DNA of 64,000 nucleotides from Alphaproteobacteria bacterium (GTDB taxonomy: Bacteria > Pseudomonadota > Alphaproteobacteria > Caulobacterales > Aquidulcibacteraceae), in contig JAGWZE010000007.1 of NCBI GenBank assembly GCA_018969015.1, forward strand, positions 51,523 to 115,522, written 5' to 3'. Below, piece after piece: positions 1 through 8,705 of the stretch. The notes below the pieces were generated by a model, which was not told the DNA's origin, searched no databases, and was given only the letters and a program-made list of their open reading frames with translations. Position numbers and translations under genes: made by a program. Each line of letters begins with the position of its first letter. Position 1 is the stretch's first letter.

Positions 1-1279
1 GGGCGTCGACCTCGAGCCGGCCTTTTCCGGCGCCGCCATAAAGGCCGATGTCGGACAAGGTCGCGGCGAGGTAGCCCTCGTGCAGCACGAGATCGACCTT
101 CGCGCGGTCCATCTTGAGATTGAAGGCCGTCAGCGGGCCCGTCGTGAGATCGAGATTGGCGTCGATGGCGCGCAGGCCGCCGAGATCGATCGGGGCGCGG
201 CTCCAGCCGGGCGACGTAACGTCAACACTCTCGATCCGGGCGACGGGCGCGCCGCTTGCCGCCGCCGGTTGCGTCGTGACGAGGTAGGGATTGAGGTCGA
301 GGGCCGCGACCTGAAGGCGTCCGCTGATGGCGGGCTTCGTTCGTCCGGTTTCGACGAGGAAATCACCGCGCGCTTCGATGGCGTCCAGCTTCAGCGTCGC
401 ATTCTCGAACGCCGCGCTTTTGGGCCCGAGCTCGAACCGCCCGGCGACCTTGAACGCCTGCAGGTTCGGGCCCTCGCCGACCGGCGCGCCGATCCAGGCC
501 GTCAGCTTGCGCAGGGAAGGGCCCTCGGCTTCGAACAGGCCAGCGAGGCCGCCGGTCCTGACATCGATCACCCCGTTGAATTTCGTCGTGATGGGCGCGG
601 AGGTGAAGGAGAACGCGATCGCCGAGCGCCCGCCCGCCAGGGCGACGCGCGGCGCCGCAAGCTTGGCGGCGACGTCGAGCTTCTCGCCGTTGAACGTCGC
701 CGTGCCGTCGAGCCCGAGCGGCGAGTCGAGCCCGCTCAGGCTGACCACGGCGTTGATGTCCTGCAGCCCCATGCGCATGCCGGACTTCATATTTGCGTAG
801 CTGATCACGCCGCCTTCGATGCGCGCGCCGGCCAGCTGCACGTCGCGCACGCCGGTGTCGCCGCCCGCGCCGCCCGGGCGCGCCGGTTTCTGCGGGGCCA
901 GGATCCAGTTCGGCTTTCCGTCGGCGCCGATCTCCAGCGACAGGCGCGGCTTCACGAACACCAGCGCCGTCACGTCGAGCTGTCGCGCCAGGAGCGGCCG
1001 CACGGCCACGCCGATCCGCACCTCGTCGGCCTCCAGAAGCGTGGGCGAGGCGCCGCCCGGCGCATTCGCGAGCGCGACGCCGCCGGCCGTGACGCCCAGC
1101 GTCGGGAAGAACGCCGGCCGGACGGGTCCCGAGATCGTCAGGCGTCGGCCTGTCTGTTCGAACACGGCGGTTTGCAGCAGGCCTTTGACGTCGAGCTGCG
1201 CCACCAGAACGAACGCCGCCGCAACGAGCGCCATGATCACCGCAACGCCGCCCGCCGCCACGAGCCAAATCCGCTTCAT
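1..1279 (-). CDS. AsmA-family protein (C-terminus cut off by window edge)
   Basis: The frame runs open from an ATG at 1279 off the left edge, giving 426 codons without a stop. It begins MKRIWLVAAGG followed by a hydrophobic stretch, i.e. one N-terminal membrane anchor. Next comes GLLQTAVFEQTGRRLTISG, the typical opening of AsmA domains, and then long beta-rich repeats. AsmA-like proteins are inner-membrane-anchored and extend into the periplasm; family members are linked to envelope lipid homeostasis. The start is supported by GGGAGG seven to eight bases upstream. A perfect 12-bp palindrome lies about 33 bp before the start. The family is well supported; the specific role and the missing C-terminus cannot be judged. 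Confidence 0.85.
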   Translation of the reverse strand, partial: MKRIWLVAAGGVAVIMALVAAAFVLVAQLDVKGLLQTAVFEQTGRRLTISGPVRPAFFPTLGVTAGGVALANAPGGASPTLLEADEVRIGVAVRPLLARQLDVTALVFVKPRLSLEIGADGKPNWILAPQKPARPGGAGGDTGVRDVQLAGARIEGGVISYANMKSGMRMGLQDINAVVSLSGLDSPLGLDGTATFNGEKLDVAAKLAAPRVALAGGRSAIAFSFTSAPITTKFNGVIDVRTGGLAGLFEAEGPSLRKLTAWIGAPVGEGPNLQAFKVAGRFELGPKSAAFENATLKLDAIEARGDFLVETGRTKPAISGRLQVAALDLNPYLVTTQPAAASGAPVARIESVDVTSPGWSRAPIDLGGLRAIDANLDLTTGPLTAFNLKMDRAKVDLVLHEGYLAATLSDIGLYGGAGKGRLEVDA

Positions 1280-1311
1280 GTTCGCCTCCCGCCTCGCGCG
1301 CGGAGACTAAA

Positions 1312-1323
1312 CCGAACGTTCGG
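1312..1323. promoter_or_regulatory. Putative TetR-family operator upstream of the AsmA gene
   Basis: CCGAACGTTCGG is a perfect 12-bp palindrome 33 bp upstream of the AsmA-like start. Length, symmetry and the preceding TAAA resemble operators of TetR-family repressors. No tetR gene is present in the window, so the regulator would be elsewhere. Inference from sequence symmetry and position only. Confidence 0.4.
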
Positions 1324-1522
1324 CCGGCGCACCCGCTCAGCTGTGTCGCGACGGGGAGTTTCTTGCGCGCCGGCCCGTGCGCGCGCGCAACACTGCGAAG
1401 ACCGGTGCAGCGACGGGATGAACCGTGCCGCCCCGGACGGCGTTCAGGGCGAAGCAGCTCAAGCTATGAAGGACGCGTGCGCCGGCGCGGGTGGAGCGGG
1501 GCCGGCGCGCAGGCGCGACCGC

Positions 1523-3355
<1,833 letters not shown>

Positions 3356-3569
3356 GAGCGTGCTTTCGACGTGGGGAGGCAGAGTGCGGGCGCGTTGTGC
3401 CTGTAGGGCGTCGCCGGAGCAAGGGCGGCGCCGACGAACGTCGCGACCTTGTGCGCTGCGTGGTCGCATGTGTGCACTGCAAAACGACAAGAAACGATCT
3501 AAGTCATTGATTTTGTTGTCTCGAAAACTTCCCTACGTAAAGCTCTCGGTAGGAAGGGATTTTTTCGGG

Positions 3570-3597
3570 TTGATTTTTGTGCGGCGCAACGTAACTT
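3570..3597 (+). promoter_or_regulatory. Weak candidate promoter for the 3600-3691 RNA
   Basis: TTGATT at 3570-3575 is followed after 16 bases by TAACTT at 3592-3597. The -35 match is fair and the -10 match poor (three of six). It is proposed because a perfect plus-strand terminator at 3661-3691 needs a plus-strand transcript, and there is no plus-strand gene upstream of it. Confidence 0.3.
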
Positions 3598-3599
3598 GA

Positions 3600-3691
3600 T
3601 CGACGTGCGGCGTCCTGGACGCCGTCGCCCTTCTCGGGCGTTTCCTCCCTAGTACAAACTCGCCCCGGGCCAGCCCCGGGGCGTTTTTTTT
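3600..3691 (+). ncRNA. Candidate trans-acting sRNA with anti-Shine-Dalgarno loop
   Basis: Between typA (leftward) and the leftward amidohydrolase is a run of three hairpins on the plus strand. Hairpin 1 is GGCGTC/GACGCC (3609-3614 with 3618-3623). Hairpin 2 is CGCCC/GGGCG (3626-3630 with 3636-3640). Then a single-stranded stretch containing TTTCCTCCCT (3641-3650), then a perfect terminator. CCUCC-type motifs exposed between hairpins are typical of alphaproteobacterial sRNAs that block ribosome-binding sites. No credible reading frame fills the segment. The 5' end is approximate, and I cannot assign it to a named RNA family. Confidence 0.5.
3661..3691 (+). terminator. Perfect Rho-independent terminator
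   Basis: Perfect 9-bp stem CGCCCCGGG (3661-3669) with CCCGGGGCG (3675-3683), loop CCAGC, then eight T (3684-3691). The T run exists only in the plus-strand sense. It therefore cannot serve the flanking leftward genes and must end a plus-strand transcript. Confidence 0.85.
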
Positions 3692-3746
3692 GCCCTGCGG
3701 GGGGTGTTTCAGGCGATTTTTGCCGGTGCAGGCGCCGCTGCGGCCG

Positions 3747-4673
3747 TCAGACGAGACGATCCGCCCACGGCGGGGCCGCAGCCAGGGCCTCGGCCAGGCG
3801 CGTCATATCCGCCCGCACCTTGGAAAATGCGCCCGAACGGGTAAGCGAGCGCTCCTGGAGATACAACCCCCGGTCGAGCTCGATCTGCAGCGCGTGCACG
3901 CCGGCGCGGGGGCGGCCATAGGTCTGGGTGGTGTGCCCGCCCGCGAACGGGGCGTTGCGGATCACCTTGTACCCCATGCCGCGCAAGGTCTGTTCGACGA
4001 AGGCCGTCAGTTCCGGATGGCAGGAGGCGCCGAACCGGTCCCCCAGCACGATGTCGGGCGCCTGCGGGCCGCGGGCGCAGCTCGGCATCGAGTGGCAGTC
4101 GATCAGGATCGCGCAGCCGAACAGCGCCTGCGTTTCGGCGACGAGCGTCTCCAGCATCGCGTGATAGGGCCGGTGGACCGTGGCCAGGCGGCGCTCGGCC
4201 TCGGCGATCGGCAGGCGGCGGCGGTAGATCTCGTCCCCGTCGCCGGCGATGCGGGGGATCGCGCCCAGGCCGGCCTGGACGCGCGGGGAGAGCGGGAAGC
4301 CGCCGCGCGGCGGACCGTCATGGAACATGTCCGGATCGAGTTCGGTCGGGTCCCGGTTCAGGTCGACGAACGCCCGCGCGACGGTCGCGCACAGGACCGG
4401 CGCCCCATGGGCGGCGGCGCCGGCGAACAATTCATCGACGAACGCATCCTCAGATCGGCGCAGGCTCTGCAGCGTCAGCCGCGTCTGGGCCAGCAGCGTT
4501 TCCGGGTAGCGGCGCCCGCTGTGCGGGGAGGCGAACACCACCGGGGCCGTGCGGCGCAACGGTTCGATCACCATGAACGGCGCATCGCCCGGCCGTTCGG
4601 CCGGCCCAGGGCGGGCGGCGGCGCTGGCGGCGACGCTGTGGGGATCGCGCGGGTGCTCCATCCTGGGCAGCAT
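3747..4673 (-). CDS. N-formylglutamate amidohydrolase
   Basis: 308 aa (304 if MEHPRDP at 4661 is used). The family hydrolyses N-formyl-L-glutamate to formate and glutamate, the last step of one histidine-degradation route, but many bacterial members have no proven substrate. Family motifs are visible in order: SPHSGR near residue 50, DLNRDP, HRPYHAML, DCHSMP, GGHTTQTYGRP and a C-terminal QIELDRGLY segment. These include the Asp, His and Glu residues expected for metal binding. It is divergent from cpdR with about 100 bp between starts. No hut genes are nearby, so a dedicated histidine-utilisation role is not supported by context. Confidence 0.88.
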   Translation of the reverse strand: MLPRMEHPRDPHSVAASAAARPGPAERPGDAPFMVIEPLRRTAPVVFASPHSGRRYPETLLAQTRLTLQSLRRSEDAFVDELFAGAAAHGAPVLCATVARAFVDLNRDPTELDPDMFHDGPPRGGFPLSPRVQAGLGAIPRIAGDGDEIYRRRLPIAEAERRLATVHRPYHAMLETLVAETQALFGCAILIDCHSMPSCARGPQAPDIVLGDRFGASCHPELTAFVEQTLRGMGYKVIRNAPFAGGHTTQTYGRPRAGVHALQIELDRGLYLQERSLTRSGAFSKVRADMTRLAEALAAAPPWADRLV

Positions 4674-4776
4674 CGGGGGCGCCGCCCCTCCGCGTCAACA
4701 CGCGATGCAAGCGGCTCTTTACGCTTTTCGGGGAGTGTGGCGTGATCGAACGGCACGAGACACCGGCGGGGCATTC

Positions 4777-5136
4777 ATGGCGCGCATCCTTTTGGCGGAA
4801 GACGACGACTCCCTGCGCGGGTTCCTGACGCTCAATCTCAAGCGCGCCGGCCACGAGGTGGAGTCCTACGAGGACGGCGACAGCGCCTGGACCGCCCTCG
4901 AGCGCACCAGCTTCGACCTGCTCCTGACGGACATCGTCATGCCCGGCCTCGACGGCATCGAGCTCGCCCGCCGCGCGGCCGACCACGACCCGACGATGAA
5001 GATCGTCTTCATCACCGGCTTCGCCGCCGTGGCGCTCTCGAAATCCTCCCAGGCGCCGGCCCAGGCCAAGGTGCTCTCCAAGCCCTTCCACCTGCGCGAC
5101 CTCGTCGCCGAAGTGGAGCGCGTGATCGCGGCTTAG
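4777..5136 (+). CDS. cpdR: Single-domain response regulator, CpdR type
   Basis: 119 aa, a lone receiver domain. Acidic pocket E8-D9-D10, phospho-acceptor Asp52 (LLLTDIVMPG), signalling Thr80 (FITGF) and Lys102 (LSKPF). The opening MARILLAEDDD and the absence of an output domain match CpdR, the adaptor that in its unphosphorylated form targets the ClpXP protease to cell-cycle substrates in Caulobacter. The protein ends in Ala-Ala; as I recall, the Caulobacter protein's terminal alanines matter for its own turnover. The frame is open further upstream, but MARILL at 4777 matches the family. It is divergent from N-formylglutamate amidohydrolase. Confidence 0.88.
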   Translation: MARILLAEDDDSLRGFLTLNLKRAGHEVESYEDGDSAWTALERTSFDLLLTDIVMPGLDGIELARRAADHDPTMKIVFITGFAAVALSKSSQAPAQAKVLSKPFHLRDLVAEVERVIAA

Positions 5137-5152
5137 GCCGCGCCGCGCGGGC

Positions 5153-5515
5153 TCAATCGGGCAGCGGCGCCATGCAGCGCAGCAGGCTGCCGTTGGGATC
5201 GATCAGCGCGAACATGCGCATCCCGAACGGCTCGTCCTTCGGCGCGGTCATGCGCGGGACGCCGGTGTCCGGCAGGCCCGCGGCGGACCAGGCGCGATGG
5301 AGCGCGTCGACGTCGGCGACGCGGACGCACGCGCTGAACCACGAGTCCGCCGGCACGAGATCCGGATGCGGAAAGAATTCGATCTCGAGCGCCCCGCGCG
5401 AAAGGATCATCCATCCCGCATCACGGAACTCGACCTCGAACCCCAGCCGTTCATAGAAGGCGACGGTCTCATCGAAGTCCCGCGCCGGAAGATTCGCCGT
5501 GACGACGTCGCCCAT
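5153..5515 (-). CDS. Glyoxalase/bleomycin-resistance-like (VOC) protein
   Basis: 120 aa. MGDVVTANLPARDFDETVAFYERLGFEVEFRD-type start with the betaalphabetabetabeta pattern of the vicinal oxygen chelate fold, then LEIEFFPHPDL and a C-terminal ALIDPNGSLLRC. Length and layout fit the small bleomycin-binding (Ble) subgroup, which sequesters the drug, but VOC proteins this size have varied roles. The frame is open to 5833; the start at 5515 is chosen because GAGGAG lies just upstream and the fold begins there. Convergent with cpdR, 16 bp between stops. Confidence 0.8.
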   Translation of the reverse strand: MGDVVTANLPARDFDETVAFYERLGFEVEFRDAGWMILSRGALEIEFFPHPDLVPADSWFSACVRVADVDALHRAWSAAGLPDTGVPRMTAPKDEPFGMRMFALIDPNGSLLRCMAPLPD

Positions 5516-5631
5516 GGATCTGCTCCTCGCCGCGATGCGCCGGGAGCCTCCTAGCAGAGTCCGCACGGCTCCGCCGCGGCGGGCGCGATCACCTTTTCGA
5601 TGGGGGAGGCTTGTGGCCGCCGTGTGGGAAT

Positions 5632-6030
5632 TCAGCCGCCTTCGACTTCGAACTCTTTCTTCAGGTCGAGGTAGTCGCGGTAGCGCATCTTGCGGATTTC
5701 CTCGGCGGTGAACTCGCTTTCCAATGTCGCCGGCGCGTCGCTTCGACGACGGACCGGGGCGGGGATACACGCGTCGCTGTCGACGATCTCGATCGTGATC
5801 ACGGCGCCAATGCCGATCTCCGGGACGGGCCATCGATAGTGGTAGCTATGGCCGTCGGCATCGGCCCGTGTGAGGCCGCCGATGTGCGAATGGATATCCA
5901 GTTCGCCGCCTCGGGCGCGGCTTTCGTCCGACCGGATCAGGCTGAGCGCGAAGCTGTGAACCGAAAAGTCCGCGTCCCCGAAATCCCCGAGCGGCTTGCC
6001 GTCGATCTGCACACGAAACGCGAGAGTCAC
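5632..6030 (-). CDS. Hypothetical protein
   Basis: 132 aa from a GTG at 6030, chosen because GGAGG sits seven bases upstream. An in-frame ATG at 6048 would give 138 aa but has no clear ribosome-binding site, and its own codons contain the GGAGG. The protein begins VTLAFRVQIDGKPLGDFGDADFS. It has a beta-rich N-terminal half with HSFALSLIRSDESRARGGE, and a charged C-terminus containing EEIRKMRYRDYLDLKKEFEVE. There is no signal peptide or membrane segment. I do not recognise the family. It follows the VOC gene's direction but is separated from it by about 115 bp. Confidence 0.65.
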   Translation of the reverse strand: MTLAFRVQIDGKPLGDFGDADFSVHSFALSLIRSDESRARGGELDIHSHIGGLTRADADGHSYHYRWPVPEIGIGAVITIEIVDSDACIPAPVRRRSDAPATLESEFTAEEIRKMRYRDYLDLKKEFEVEGG

Positions 6031-6282
6031 GAGCGCGCCTCCATCCATCCCACCCTGTCGACAAGTGTGGCGCCTTTCCCGACCGCGCGGGAGTCAGCCA
6101 CGGATCCGCAGCCCAGCGGCCTGCCGCGGCAAGGGGCGGGCGACGGTGGAGGGAGAAAGAAGGTCAGCTTTTTGCCGAAATCCGCCGTTCGTAGGCACGT
6201 TGGTGCGGTCCGGCAAGCCGTTTGCTCCAGCTCTCTACACCACGTTGACCGTAGTTGAGTTGAACGCCAATCTCCGAACGTC

Positions 6283-6705
6283 ATGCCCCGCCCCGAACAG
6301 ACCGAAATCCGCATGCGCCTAGTCGTCGAGACGCCAGTTCCTGGCGTAGCGTACAGCTTACAAGGCAAGCAGAGCGAGCCGGTCGACGTTAAAATGTCGA
6401 ACGGCGGTCCCATCGTTTTCGAATTCTCCACTCGTGTCGCCGAGGGGCCCAAATTCTTTGGCGAGCACGTACGCAGCGAGGGGCCTCTCCGGCGTTTCGT
6501 TTACATCGCTACCGGCCAACAAGCCGGCCAGAAAGAGAGTTTTTGGAGCCGGCGAATGAAGATCGACATCCACACCATCCCGGACGCTCTAGTTGCCAAA
6601 GCCAGGAACGGCCAAGCGCTCGAAGCCACCGTATGCGGAACCGGGAGCGACGGCACACCCGCTTGCGCCAGTGTGACTCTCACTAAGCCGTGGCGCGCCG
6701 TCTGA
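6283..6705 (+). CDS. DUF5990 family protein
   Basis: 140 aa. MRLVVETPVPGVAYSLQGKQ, a central GPIVFEFSTRVAEGPKFFGE, RFVYIATGQQAGQ, WSRRMKIDI and a C-terminal TVCGTGSDGTPACASV correspond to the DUF5990 pattern as I know it. Function is unknown; members are small, soluble, single-domain proteins. Base composition from about 6150 to 6850 is visibly lower in GC than the neighbours, with more A/T-ending codons. That fits a horizontally acquired or relaxed segment. Isolated on the plus strand between two unrelated genes. Confidence 0.72.
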   Translation: MPRPEQTEIRMRLVVETPVPGVAYSLQGKQSEPVDVKMSNGGPIVFEFSTRVAEGPKFFGEHVRSEGPLRRFVYIATGQQAGQKESFWSRRMKIDIHTIPDALVAKARNGQALEATVCGTGSDGTPACASVTLTKPWRAV

Positions 6706-6946
6706 TCGGTGCCGGTACTGAATCTGGTTTGAGAGCGCGTGGAGAGCGAGAGTTCGCTCGGCTAGCACAGCCTCGACTTCGGCGGCTGAAGCGGCATCGC
6801 GCTAATGCCCATAATCAGAAACCTTGATGGACACGTCTGCCTCCCGCGCCCAGTCGCGCTTCACTTTGCTGCAATGTGTATGTCCACTTAGGGCCACACG
6901 CGGACACCCTGGATACCGAGCAATTTCGCCCCATTACATTCCGGCG

Positions 6947-7041
6947 TCATCCTGGATGCGCGCTATGCGCGCGTCCGGGATCCAGGGGCCGCAGCACCGC
7001 CCCTGGATCCCGGGCTCGCGCGGGGCGCGAGCCCAGGATGA
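6947..7041. repeat. Palindromic intergenic repeat, type A
   Basis: Nested inverted repeats: outer TCATCCTGG (6947-6955) with CCAGGATGA (7033-7041), inner CCGGGATCCAGGGG (6975-6988) with CCCCTGGATCCCGG (7000-7013). The sides are further GC palindromes. A similar TCATCCTGG-bounded family recurs at 63549-63730, so this is a dispersed genomic repeat rather than a gene. Confidence 0.8.
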
Positions 7042-7102
7042 CGGAAAAGGGCGTGTCGGCCTCTCGCGGAAGCGGACATTCGCGGCTCACCGCACTCGCC
7101 CC

Positions 7103-7278
7103 CGTCATTCCGGGGCGGCCGCAGGCCGAACCCGGAACCCAGGAGACTGGGCGCCGCCGTTCAATGCCAGCCCACGGAAGCACGACGATCGCATGGTCCC
7201 AGTCTCCTGGGTTCCGGGTTCGCTGCTGCGCAGCGCCCCGGAATGACGGAAGTTCGCGGGGGCCGCCCCGGAATGACG
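7103..7278. repeat. Palindromic intergenic repeat, type B
   Basis: Outer arms CGTCATTCCGGGGC (7103-7116) and GCCCCGGAATGACG (7235-7248), with the right arm repeated again at 7265-7278. Inside is a perfect 21-bp inverted repeat, 7131-7151 with 7198-7218. The short loop between carries no recognisable gene. The structure would form a long cruciform or RNA hairpin. Confidence 0.8.
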
Positions 7279-7337
7279 CCTCGGTGCGCGCAGCCGCGCA
7301 ACCTGATCCGCATCCGGCGCGCGCGCGTAACACCGGG

Positions 7338-7751
7338 ATGAACATCATCCCGCGCGCCGCAGGCCTCGCCGTTCTCGTCGTCCTCTCCGCCTGCGCCACG
7401 CGCGCGCCCGCCGCTGCGCCGCCAGAGGGGGCTGCGGCCTTATCGGGCGCGTGGACGGTCGATCTCTCCGCCGAGCCGGGCGCGCCCTACACCAAGCCGA
7501 TGCGTCTGACGCTCAATGCGGACAAGACCGTGACGGGCGACTTCTACGACAGCGAGATCCTCGCCGGCCGCTGGAAAACCGATCGCGGCCGCACGTGTGT
7601 CAGCTTCCGCACCACCGACGGCGCCGGGCCCTACCACACGGCTGCGTGTCTCGTCGTCGACGCAAAGGGCGTCGCGAACGTGCAGGGCCAGACCTGGGCC
7701 GAACACAGGAACTTCCTGTTCAACTGGAATGCGGTGAAAAGCGCGCAGTGA
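7338..7751 (+). CDS. Small putative lipoprotein
   Basis: 137 aa. MNIIPRAAGLAVLVVLSAC gives a lipoprotein signal with lipobox LSAC, so the mature protein should begin at Cys19 and be membrane-anchored. The mature part is a single small beta-rich domain: GAWTVDLSAEPGAPYTKPMRL, GDFYDSEILAGRWKTDRGR, CVSFRTTDGAGPYHT and WAEHRNFLFNW. This resembles lipocalin-like or YceI-unrelated single-sheet domains. Family not identified. It lies just after the palindromic repeats and converges on the next gene, 24 bp between stops. The start has only a weak ribosome-binding site. Confidence 0.7.
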   Translation: MNIIPRAAGLAVLVVLSACATRAPAAAPPEGAAALSGAWTVDLSAEPGAPYTKPMRLTLNADKTVTGDFYDSEILAGRWKTDRGRTCVSFRTTDGAGPYHTAACLVVDAKGVANVQGQTWAEHRNFLFNWNAVKSAQ

Positions 7752-7775
7752 GCGGCGTGCGGGCCCGCGGGCGCG

Positions 7776-8225
7776 CTAGATCCGCCGCCAGATTTTCCGC
7801 AGCTTCAGTCCCGCCGCCGCGTCGAGGGCGGCGTCCTGGTCGGGCGTCGTGTCGAAGATGCCGGGATTGCGCGCCGCGAGCGCGACACGGCCGAACCCCG
7901 CGGGCCAGCCGAACGTGACGTCGTTCAGCGTTGTTGCGAGACGGCAGCAGGGCGTGGTCGCGCGAAGATCCGCGAACGCGGAGCGGAACGCGGCGTCCAT
8001 GGCCTCGAACCACCAGTCCTCGATGTCGGCGGCGCAGCGCGGGCAGGTCACGCCGGACCAGTTCTCGCCGCAGTCGTGGAAGCGCACGTCGTCGGTGACG
8101 GTCGCGGCGACTTCATCGGCGTCGGGCGCCAGCTGCTTGAGAAGATCGAGCGCGCGCGCGATCGCGTCGGGCGCGGGGAGGGCGCGCGGATCCTCGGGCA
8201 CGAACACCAGCCAGGTATCAGACAT
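7776..8225 (-). CDS. Hypothetical protein with Cys-rich zinc-ribbon-like centre
   Basis: 149 aa. MSDTWLVFVPEDPRALP, then a helical segment, then FHDCGENWSGVTCPRCAADIEDWW with a C-x-x-C knuckle, and later TTPCCR. The cysteine spacing suggests a metal site, but I do not recognise a named family. No signal or membrane segment. Transcribed in the same direction as the thioesterase-acyl-CoA dehydrogenase pair but separated from it by about 36 bp, so it may be the last gene of that unit. Confidence 0.65.
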   Translation of the reverse strand: MSDTWLVFVPEDPRALPAPDAIARALDLLKQLAPDADEVAATVTDDVRFHDCGENWSGVTCPRCAADIEDWWFEAMDAAFRSAFADLRATTPCCRLATTLNDVTFGWPAGFGRVALAARNPGIFDTTPDQDAALDAAAGLKLRKIWRRI

Positions 8226-8261
8226 CGTCGGCCCGTCCTGCGTCGCGCCGGCGCGCGGCGC

Positions 8262-8705
8262 TCACTTCCGCTCGTTCGCGATCACCGCCATCGTCACGCG
8301 CGACAGGCACACGAGTTTGTCCTGATCGTCGACGATCCGCACCGTCCACACCTGAGACGTGCGCCCGCGGGATTCGCAGCGGCCGGTGGCGTGTACGAAG
8401 CCGTCCTTGGCCGGGCGGATGTGGTTGGCGTTGATCTCCATGCCCACCGCGACGGAGTGCGAGGTGTCGACCGCGAGGCTCGCGCCGACGGAGGCGACCG
8501 TCTCCGCCAGCACCACGGACGCGCCGCCATGCAGCCGGCCGAACGGCTGATGCACGCGCGGGGTGACGGGCATGCGCGCGGTGATCCAGTCCGGCCCGTA
8601 GGCGACGAACTCGATGCCCAGAAAGCCCGGCATGCAGTGCGCGCTGTTGGCGTTGATCGCGGCGAGATCGACCGCGCCGCCGTGCCAGATCGGAGCCTCG
8701 CTCAT
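8262..8705 (-). CDS. Hotdog-fold acyl-CoA thioesterase (PaaI/MenI type)
   Basis: 147 aa. Hotdog pattern with the active-site region HQPFGRLHGGASVVLAETVAS (Glu on the central helix), MEINANHIRPAKDGFV and a C-terminal WTVRIVDDQDKLVCLSRVTMAV. This is close to the YdiI/MenI subgroup that hydrolyses acyl-CoA or aroyl-CoA thioesters. The ATG overlaps the stop of the acyl-CoA dehydrogenase gene (ATGA, 8702-8705), and GGAGG lies inside that gene about ten bases before the start. The two are therefore probably translated together and act on related CoA esters. The exact substrate is not deducible. Confidence 0.87.
   Translation of the reverse strand: MSEAPIWHGGAVDLAAINANSAHCMPGFLGIEFVAYGPDWITARMPVTPRVHQPFGRLHGGASVVLAETVASVGASLAVDTSHSVAVGMEINANHIRPAKDGFVHATGRCESRGRTSQVWTVRIVDDQDKLVCLSRVTMAVIANERK

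Larger units (their letters stand above)
6706..7337. other. Gene-poor interval with palindromic repeats
   Basis: No convincing coding region in 632 bp. Open frames here run through the repeats at 6947-7278 and lack ribosome-binding sites. The first 240 bp are relatively A/T-rich and show nothing recognisable. Confidence 0.6.

Noticed and set aside
6824..7246. Open frames through the repeat region
   Set aside because: Pass through perfect inverted repeats on both strands, with no ribosome-binding site and no similarity to a family.
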